A stretch of DNA of 6,240 bases from Candidatus Poseidoniaceae archaeon. GTDB taxonomy: Archaea; Thermoplasmatota; Poseidoniia; Poseidoniales; Poseidoniaceae. Position numbers and translations under genes: made by a program. The first letter of the stretch is position 1, and each line of letters opens with the position of its first letter. This document shows, piece by piece, positions 1 to 4,978 of the stretch. The notes beneath the pieces are model-generated. The model saw nothing but the letters and a program-made list of their open reading frames with translations, made no database searches and was not told the DNA's origin. The stretch covers positions 1 through 6,240 of the forward strand of contig JAPKCL010000099.1 of NCBI GenBank assembly GCA_028822955.1. Direction: 5' to 3'.

Positions 1-2318
1 TCTTGATTGTCATCTTGATTGTTATCATCGCCATTGCCAGGTTGGTCGTTCATGTCAGCCCACAAGTATCCAGCATCCTCACAATCACTTTGGTTGGTGA
101 GTTGCATCATTAGAGTGTGCGATGTCATGTCGTAACAGACCATCTGTGGTTCAGAAGTACCGTTACTATTGTTGCCTTCATCGTGGCCTTCATCGTCATC
201 TTGGTTGATTTGGTCGATTTGGTAAAAGAAGTTAGCAAATTCACTCTCGTCAAGAAGTTCGTTTCCGTCACGATCACTCATCATGAAAGCAATCCCCATC
301 CATTCTTCTTCAACGACGGAGAGAGGTTCTCCATTTTCGTCAACCTGCATAGCATTTAATGCAGCGATGATTTCAGCAAGGGAAATGTTTCCATCGCTAT
401 CAGTATCGTACATACTGAGGACTTGAGCATCTGTTGGGAAGTATTCATCACCGCTCTGCATGTGTGCATGGAACATTCCGAATTCGTTGTGGTCGAGCAG
501 TTCATCTCCGTTTTCATCATAATATTCAAACACGAAGCCATACATCATGAGTCCTTTTTCAGGCATTGAATCGGTCATATCTGCAAGGAGTTCGGAAAGA
601 CTGATGTAGCTATCACCGTCAGTGTCCAGCATGTAGAGGATTCCATCAGAATCCATCTCAGTCTGTTCACAGAAATTGCCGTTTGAAGGGGCAGTGTCGC
701 CAGCCATCAATTCGGTCTCGTTCCCTTCTTCGTCTTCGAATGATCCATCGGCTAGGATTGCATCTCCTGTCTTGACGTCATAGCAAAAGTCGCCCATGAT
801 TTCGTCTATACGTTCGTAAAACATTTCGAATTCAAAACTGTCAAGCATTTCATTGCCATCCATATCTTTTTCGTTGAAGATGTTGGTGTAGAAGGTGGTC
901 ATTTTGCTTGCATCAGAATCATTTACAGAGGTCATCGCTGCAAGGATTTCAGAGAGCGTGATGTTTCCATCTTGGTCTGCATCAAACATCATCATCATCA
1001 TTTCTAGGTCTGTGTACTGACCTTCGCCGCTATTGTCTCCGCCCATGTTATCAATTCCTTCCATGAAGGAGAGGAATTCCTCGAAGTCGAGTTCCCCATC
1101 ACTGCTGTTGTCTTCTGACATGAACAGGTTGGAGATCATAGTTTTGGTTGCGTTGTCCATTGGGTCTTGGCCGCTCATTTCACTCATGTTGTCCATTGTG
1201 TGCAGGAATTCCTCGAGCGAGATGGTACCGCTCATGTCCGTGTCGTACATATCAAACATCATTTGGTCGAAATCTATTTCTCCAAAAGAGTCGCCAGACA
1301 TGTAGACTATATCGCCCATTTCGTCGTAAATTGTGACTATAGTGTAATACATAGTGTCACCGAGGCCGTTCTCATCAAGGTCGAGCATCCAGAAAGTAGT
1401 GTTGAAAGTGGTGTTGTATACCTCGTTCTGGTCAAGGTCGATGATTGAGATCAAAGTATAGCCATAATCTCCTCCATCGTTGATATGAATCTCCAATGTT
1501 TGGTTATCGCCATCATCATCGTAACGAAGGTCATAATCTGTCATGTCATTCAGATCATGTTCGTTGATGTAGAAGTCCATGAATTCGTTGAATTCAAGCA
1601 TGCCATCTCCAGCATCTTCGGTATCGTTACCGTCCATGCTTTCCCATCCGAGGTCGTAATCTGCCATCTTAGCAAGGAGATCACTTTCTTCATCTGCATC
1701 CATTGCAGATATGTTTTCTTCAGCTCGGAGTGAGTTTTCGTAGTCAATGAGTTCTGTAGCGTTGATAGCACCGTCGCCATCTGCGTCAATAAGGTCAAAT
1801 TCTTCTTGTGGATCTTCATTTCCAGTGCCGTTGTCTGGTCCATTCATCTCACAAACGCTGCCATTTTCCATGCAGATTTCTGTGTAGGATGAGCCTACAG
1901 TATTGCCTTCGCTGTAAACATTCGCTTCGACGTAATACCAGGTGCCTTCGTCTGCCATTGGGGAAGCGTTTGTGCTTCCAGCAAAGAAAAGAGTGAGGTC
2001 AATGTCTGCCCAGTGAGTGTTCCATGAGGTGTTATCACTTTCTTCCATCATGTCAACAGGTCCAAACGAAGCAGAAAAGTTGTCGTCACTGGTGACGTGT
2101 ATTTCTGCTGTTAAGTTCCCATAGACAGTTCCGTTTGTGTTAAAGTCGACGATTAAGTCAAGTTCATCGTAATCCATAGAAGCCTGTGTATTTTCATGTT
2201 CCCGAGAGTCAGTGCTTGGGTCTGCAAAAGAGACACCTGCGAAGGTTGTCGTAATCAGTGCAAGAGCCATAAGGATGGCTGCGCCGGGCTTCAATTTGAG
2301 TGATATAGAATCAGTCAT
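1..2318 (-). CDS. Secreted acidic multi-EF-hand calcium-binding protein, N-terminal 772 residues (3' end beyond window)
   Basis: An uninterrupted reading frame runs from ATG at 2318-2316 to the left edge, so the C-terminus is missing. Residues 1-32 are a signal peptide, so the protein is exported. Residues 33-160 look beta-rich with many N-X-S/T sites and a close Cys pair (C149, C156). Canonical 12-residue EF-hand loops begin near residues 178, 359, 403, 446, 485, 565, 601, 638 and 682 (for example DADGDGAINATE at 178 and DTDSDGNISLAE at 638); degenerate loops lie near 234 and 345. They form two tetrads, each followed by a CYD segment with a second Cys (C512/C550 and C728/C746). Only 11 Lys/Arg are visible after the signal peptide, so it is extremely acidic. 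Calcium binding is well supported by the loops. The biological role (adhesion, surface layer, degradation complex) is unknown, and the missing end may hold a membrane anchor or another domain. The start is chosen because the signal peptide follows it directly and an upstream ATG in another frame stops at once. Confidence 0.9.
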   Translation of the reverse strand, partial: MTDSISLKLKPGAAILMALALITTTFAGVSFADPSTDSREHENTQASMDYDELDLIVDFNTNGTVYGNLTAEIHVTSDDNFSASFGPVDMMEESDNTSWNTHWADIDLTLFFAGSTNASPMADEGTWYYVEANVYSEGNTVGSSYTEICMENGSVCEMNGPDNGTGNEDPQEEFDLIDADGDGAINATELIDYENSLRAEENISAMDADEESDLLAKMADYDLGWESMDGNDTEDAGDGMLEFNEFMDFYINEHDLNDMTDYDLRYDDDGDNQTLEIHINDGGDYGYTLISIIDLDQNEVYNTTFNTTFWMLDLDENGLGDTMYYTIVTIYDEMGDIVYMSGDSFGEIDFDQMMFDMYDTDMSGTISLEEFLHTMDNMSEMSGQDPMDNATKTMISNLFMSEDNSSDGELDFEEFLSFMEGIDNMGGDNSGEGQYTDLEMMMMMFDADQDGNITLSEILAAMTSVNDSDASKMTTFYTNIFNEKDMDGNEMLDSFEFEMFYERIDEIMGDFCYDVKTGDAILADGSFEDEEGNETELMAGDTAPSNGNFCEQTEMDSDGILYMLDTDGDSYISLSELLADMTDSMPEKGLMMYGFVFEYYDENGDELLDHNEFGMFHAHMQSGDEYFPTDAQVLSMYDTDSDGNISLAEIIAALNAMQVDENGEPLSVVEEEWMGIAFMMSDRDGNELLDESEFANFFYQIDQINQDDDEGHDEGNNSNGTSEPQMVCYDMTSHTLMMQLTNQSDCEDAGYLWADMNDQPGNGDDNNQDDNQ
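240..626 (-). repeat. EF-hand tetrad B (residues 565-693)
   Basis: Four loops start at residues 565 (DTDGDSYISLSE), 601 (DENGDELLDHNE), 638 (DTDSDGNISLAE) and 682 (DRDGNELLDESE), spaced 36, 37 and 44 residues. A degenerate DENGEP stretch sits between the last two. The spacing near 36 is that of classical paired EF-hands. A CYD segment follows (C728, C746, with the motif DCEDAGYLW). Loops 2 and 4 share the form D-x-N/D-G-D/N-E-L-L-D, also seen in the last loop of tetrad A. Confidence 0.8.
831..1244 (-). repeat. EF-hand tetrad A (residues 359-496)
   Basis: Four calcium loops start at residues 359 (DTDMSGTISLEE), 403 (DNSSDGELDFEE), 446 (DADQDGNITLSE) and 485 (DMDGNEMLDSFE), spaced 44, 43 and 39 residues. 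Each has acidic or amide side chains at loop positions 1, 3 and 5 (Ser replaces one of them in the first two loops), a hydrophobic residue at 8, and Glu at 12. The fourth replaces Gly6 with Glu. A run of five Met (EMMMMMF) lies just before the third loop. A CYD segment with C512 and C550 follows. The order mirrors tetrad B, suggesting internal duplication. Confidence 0.8.
2223..2318 (-). other. Signal peptide of the EF-hand protein
   Basis: The first 32 residues have a short Lys-containing N-region (K8, K10), a hydrophobic core from A13 to about I22, and a small-residue c-region ending S30-F31-A32 before D33-P34. This fits type I signal peptidase cleavage after A32. There is no lipobox cysteine and no twin arginine, so general Sec export is inferred. 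Confidence 0.8.
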
Positions 2319-2464
2319 GCCTTGCGGGCATCACCCTGCCTTATAATGGGTATGGTCAATCTACGATTTTAATGTTTTTTGGCACTTTAACTGGCTCTTT
2401 CCAGCATACAACTCGAGTTTCTTGACCGTTGAATTGAAGAGTTAAGTGATGTTGGGCCGTTCAT
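2319..2464. other. Divergent intergenic region between EF-hand gene and tRNA-Gln
   Basis: These 146 bases separate the minus-strand EF-hand gene from the plus-strand tRNA. Apart from the TATA-like box at 2341-2346 nothing is clear. A T6 tract lies at 2375-2380. No strong TATA box is seen 25-30 bases before the tRNA: the nearest A/T-rich stretch, around 2431-2445, is weak. No small gene or convincing structured RNA was recognised. Confidence 0.5.
2341..2346 (-). promoter_or_regulatory. Candidate archaeal TATA box for the EF-hand gene
   Basis: On the minus strand TTATAA lies 23-28 bases upstream of the ATG at 2318. In archaea the TATA box usually sits about 25-30 bases before the transcription start, so transcription would begin at or next to the start codon, giving a leaderless mRNA. 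A GGGTGAT stretch between box and ATG could instead be a weak Shine-Dalgarno on a longer transcript. The motif is short and palindromic, so this is only suggestive. Confidence 0.45.
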
Positions 2465-2540
2465 AGTCCCTTAGTGTAGCGGTCCATCATGGAGGATTCT
2501 GGGTCCTCTGACCTCGGTTCAAATCCGGGAGGGACTACCA
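2465..2540 (+). tRNA. tRNA-Gln, anticodon CTG, with encoded CCA
   Basis: The cloverleaf folds by hand. The acceptor strands AGTCCCT (2465-2471) and AGGGACT (2530-2536) pair fully. The anticodon stem GAGGA/TCCTC (2492-2496/2504-2508) closes the loop TTCTGGG, placing CTG at 2499-2501, which reads the Gln codon CAG. The T arm is CTCGG-TTCAAAT-CCGGG (2513-2529), the variable loop has 4 bases, the discriminator is A2537, and CCA at 2538-2540 is encoded. The D stem (2474-2477 with 2487-2490) has one G-T pair and one T-T mismatch; GG at 2481-2482 supplies the conserved D-loop guanines. The A1:U72 pair is typical of archaeal tRNA-Gln, whereas bacterial tRNA-Gln usually has U1:A72. In archaea this tRNA is normally charged with Glu and then amidated (GatDE route). 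No intron is present. Confidence 0.95.
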
Positions 2541-2590
2541 CCGCTCTGTTGAATGAAAGGGTTTGATACAAGTGTGCCTTTCCGGTGGAC

Positions 2591-2911
2591 ATGGCGAAGG
2601 TTGAAATCTATACCAATCGAGGGTGTGGTGCTTGTGTCAATGCCAAACGTTTACTGGATTCTAAAAAAATTCAATACCAAGAAATACGCCTTGGTTCGTC
2701 AAAGCGTACCGATGCTGAGTTTCATATTCGGACCAATGGGAGTAAAACCATTCCACAAATTTTTATTGGTGATGAATGGATTGGTGGCTTTGAAGAATTA
2801 CAGAAGTATGAACAGGCAAATGAGTTAGATTGGCGTTTAGGACTCAGTGAAAAGCCTCATGTCTCAGTATTCACACGTATTCTCCGAACACTTACAGGTC
2901 GGATTTACTGA
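2591..2911 (+). CDS. Glutaredoxin with CGAC active site
   Basis: This is a 106-residue thioredoxin-fold thiol oxidoreductase. The N-terminus reads as beta strand VEIYTN, then the redox motif C12-G-A-C15, then a helix. The cis-proline motif TIPQIF (P55) and the GGFEEL motif (G65, G66) follow; in glutaredoxins both contribute to the thiol-substrate groove. About 25 residues (81-106) extend beyond the usual 80-residue fold and are rich in Arg, Thr and hydrophobics. The likely role is cytoplasmic reduction of disulfides or mixed disulfides; the dithiol site fits that better than the CGFS type linked to Fe-S transfer. ATG at 2591 is preferred; an in-frame GTG lies two codons upstream at 2585. No good Shine-Dalgarno is seen, but TTTGATAC at 2562-2569 could be a weak TATA box about 25 bases ahead. 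The tRNA-Gln ends 50 bases upstream on the same strand, so co-transcription is also possible. The physiological low-molecular-weight thiol cannot be told from sequence. Confidence 0.88.
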   Translation: MAKVEIYTNRGCGACVNAKRLLDSKKIQYQEIRLGSSKRTDAEFHIRTNGSKTIPQIFIGDEWIGGFEELQKYEQANELDWRLGLSEKPHVSVFTRILRTLTGRIY

Positions 2912-2921
2912 AGCATTCTAA

Positions 2922-3899
2922 TCATCTGTTCAAGGTAAAACTCGTAACCATCTGCATGGCTTGGCCGTGAGTAATACTTCCAGTATAATCGCGAACTTTA
3001 CCATGGGTTAAGATGCGTGCTCGAAATTTACATACCGTTGTCGTGTCGTCTTTTAGGTGGTGTTTGTAAAAATGAACACCGACTTTGTATTTTCCGAGTG
3101 GTGCGTTTTCTGGCCAAACAATGTTTTCGACCGCTTTTTCACTGGTCGGTCTTACGTTCATATCGACATCAAGTTCACCGCCACAAGCGCTCTTTTTGTT
3201 ATTGAAATAAATTCGTTCTCCAGAAGGGCAGAAGAGATGAAGGTCGAGATCATTGAAGTCATCCCAAGCTAAGGAAATCTGAACTTCACCAGATTTTCCA
3301 CCTTCACGTTCAAGTCGGTACAGAATATCATCGTTTTCCATTTCAGCCGTCTCCATCATCCTGATACCACTGCCAATTTCTTCCTGTTCGATGAATGCAG
3401 CATGCTCATTCAAGGGCACTTCATACTGTTGAATCCACGTGTTACGCAGTTCAATGGAGGATTGCTCTGACTTCGTATCGGTCGTAATTTCACTACTTGT
3501 ACCGCCACTCTCTTCAAATAAATCTTCTACCAAGAGCCGAAGTGCAATGATATGTTCATCTCGTGCTTGGTCTCGAGCATCATAATTCTCTCGTTCCTGA
3601 ATTGTCAAATCATCAACTTGACGACTTGGAGACTCGAGTATACTTGATTCTTCATGGTCATTCAATGTTGCAGATTGGTTTTGTTCTACCTGAATCTCTT
3701 GTTGTGTGACTTTATGTTCTTGGATTTTACTTCCAGCTGAAGTGAAATGAGTTGGTACTTCAGCGGCTTTGGGAGCATGCTTTTCTTGCCGGGCTGCAAT
3801 ATCGAGCATTTTTTGTTGGAGTATGCTTGAACGGATTCTTCCAAAGAGTACTCCACCACCAATGATGGCAAAAATGAGGAAAATCCAAAAGGTGATCAT
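2922..3899 (-). CDS. Membrane-anchored protein with C-terminal DUF2135/YfaP-like domain
   Basis: This 325-residue protein has three parts. Residues 2-20 form one hydrophobic segment (ITFWIFLIFAIIGGGVLFG) followed by R21, R23 and K30. Residues 30-200 are hydrophilic, Glu/Gln/Ser-rich and probably a flexible or helical linker. Residues 203-325 resemble the DUF2135 (YfaP-like) beta domain, with SLAWDDFNDLDLHLFCPSGE, then NNKKSACGGELDVDMN, then APLGKYKVGVHFY. C224 and C239 lie on adjacent predicted strands and could pair; C290 is single. The molecular function of this family is not established. Positive residues after the membrane segment predict an N-out, C-in topology, which would put the domain in the cytoplasm. 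It is the last gene of the korAB operon, 23 bp after the beta subunit, with its own Shine-Dalgarno. No connection with the oxidoreductase is known to me. The family call rests on remembered motif similarity. Confidence 0.75.
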   Translation of the reverse strand: MITFWIFLIFAIIGGGVLFGRIRSSILQQKMLDIAARQEKHAPKAAEVPTHFTSAGSKIQEHKVTQQEIQVEQNQSATLNDHEESSILESPSRQVDDLTIQERENYDARDQARDEHIIALRLLVEDLFEESGGTSSEITTDTKSEQSSIELRNTWIQQYEVPLNEHAAFIEQEEIGSGIRMMETAEMENDDILYRLEREGGKSGEVQISLAWDDFNDLDLHLFCPSGERIYFNNKKSACGGELDVDMNVRPTSEKAVENIVWPENAPLGKYKVGVHFYKHHLKDDTTTVCKFRARILTHGKVRDYTGSITHGQAMQMVTSFTLNR

Positions 3900-3906
3900 G
3901 CATGTT

Positions 3907-3911
3907 CTCCT
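3907..3911 (-). promoter_or_regulatory. Shine-Dalgarno of the DUF2135 gene
   Basis: AGGAG on the minus strand lies 7 bases before the ATG at 3899. A nearer ATG at 3903-3901 is only 3 bases from it and opens a different short frame, so spacing decides for 3899. The motif shows that internal operon genes here use leadered translation. Confidence 0.7.
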
Positions 3912-3922
3912 GTATCCAAAGA

Positions 3923-4978
3923 TTAGTTGTGTAGTGCAGCATTAATCTTGTCCAGCATTTCTTTTCCAGGCCGCAATACATTATCAGGTACATCGACCAA
4001 AGGCACATCAACCAAACCTAAATCTTCAGCAAGAGAAGGTTTTGTATTGTCAAAATACAAGAGGCCAGTGACGTGTTTCTTGTCGCTTTCTGCATTGTGG
4101 AGTGCAGTGAGTGCTGCAACTGGGTTTTCAGGGTCGTGTTCGGCAGAAATAGTTTCGAGACGGATTGTAGATCCATCATGCAGCGTAATGTCGCGATAAT
4201 GACCCTCGGGTACATCTATTTCCTCAACTGGATTAAAGTGGGGAATATAATCAGTCATGTGAAGAGTAATCTCATTTTCTTTGACATATCCATACGAGCG
4301 CATCGACTCATCGTTATTATTGAACGTAACACAAGGGCTGATGACATCGATAAGGGCGAAACCTTTGTGTGACATTGCAGCCTTGATTAGTGAGCCTAAT
4401 TGTTTCTTAGAACCGGAGAATGAGCGTGCAACAAATGTGCAACCAAGATTGATTGCCATTGCACACAAATCAATAGGTTGTGTCTTGTTTGGTGCTCCCT
4501 TTTTCTTTTTAGAACCAATGTCGGCTGTGGCGGAGTATTGACCTTTTGTCAAACCATATACGCCGTTGTTTTCAATGATGTAGACCATATCTATGTTACG
4601 GCGGATGGCGTGAATTAATTGCCCAATTCCAATCGAAGCAGAATCACCATCGCCAGAGACGCCAATGTAGAGCAAGTCTTTGTTGATGGTATAGGCACCA
4701 GTAGTGACCGATGGCATTCTTCCGTGAACGGTGTTGAATCCGTGGGATTGACCAAGGTAGTAAGCAGGTGTCTTTGAAGAACATCCGATACCCGACATCT
4801 TTGCTACACGATGAGGTTCAATGCCGTTTTCCCAAGCAGCGTTAATGATCACGCTTGAGACTTGGTCGTGTCCACAGCCAGGGCAGAGAGATGATTTCCC
4901 TCCAGTGTAACTTTCCTTCGGTTCGTTCAGAACATTGAGTTTTATTGCACGTGCTGGGCGTTTCGGTGTGTCGCTCAT
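3923..4978 (-). CDS. korB: 2-oxoacid:ferredoxin oxidoreductase, beta subunit (KorB type)
   Basis: This 351-residue subunit binds thiamine pyrophosphate and the Fe-S cluster of an enzyme that converts a 2-oxoacid plus CoA to acyl-CoA and CO2, passing electrons to ferredoxin. Visible motifs are C32-P-G-C35-G-H, G-C66-S-S, HGR at 85-87, the TPP/Mg motif GDGD (109-112) with N137-N138, then YGLTKGQYSAT (141-151), and SPCVTFN with C216. C32, C35, C66 and C216 match the four-cysteine arrangement that holds the single [4Fe-4S] cluster in two-subunit enzymes. The stretch TADIGSKKKKGAPN and ARSFSGS is typical of KorB proteins from aerobes, including oxygen-tolerant KorAB. 2-Oxoglutarate is therefore the preferred substrate, but pyruvate or a broad range is not excluded. 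A tail of about 100 residues follows the core. The start overlaps the alpha stop as ATGA (4978-4975), indicating translational coupling. Confidence 0.93.
   Translation of the reverse strand: MSDTPKRPARAIKLNVLNEPKESYTGGKSSLCPGCGHDQVSSVIINAAWENGIEPHRVAKMSGIGCSSKTPAYYLGQSHGFNTVHGRMPSVTTGAYTINKDLLYIGVSGDGDSASIGIGQLIHAIRRNIDMVYIIENNGVYGLTKGQYSATADIGSKKKKGAPNKTQPIDLCAMAINLGCTFVARSFSGSKKQLGSLIKAAMSHKGFALIDVISPCVTFNNNDESMRSYGYVKENEITLHMTDYIPHFNPVEEIDVPEGHYRDITLHDGSTIRLETISAEHDPENPVAALTALHNAESDKKHVTGLLYFDNTKPSLAEDLGLVDVPLVDVPDNVLRPGKEMLDKINAALHN

Noticed and set aside
1033..1843. Open frames of 60-97 codons on both strands within 1033-1843
   Set aside because: They are shadows of the long EF-hand frame; their translations show no domain or sensible composition, and the acidic repeat codons (GAT, GAA, ATG) produce stop-poor opposite frames.
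2324..2340. Possible hairpin GCAGGG/CCCGC upstream of the EF-hand ATG
   Set aside because: It is five pairs with a bulged A, and it lies between the TATA-like box and the start codon, so it would probably not be transcribed.
3760..4011. Short minus-strand frame spanning the korB end and DUF2135 start, including ATG at 3903
   Set aside because: It overlaps two convincing genes, its ATG is only 3 bases from the Shine-Dalgarno, and its product has no recognisable feature.
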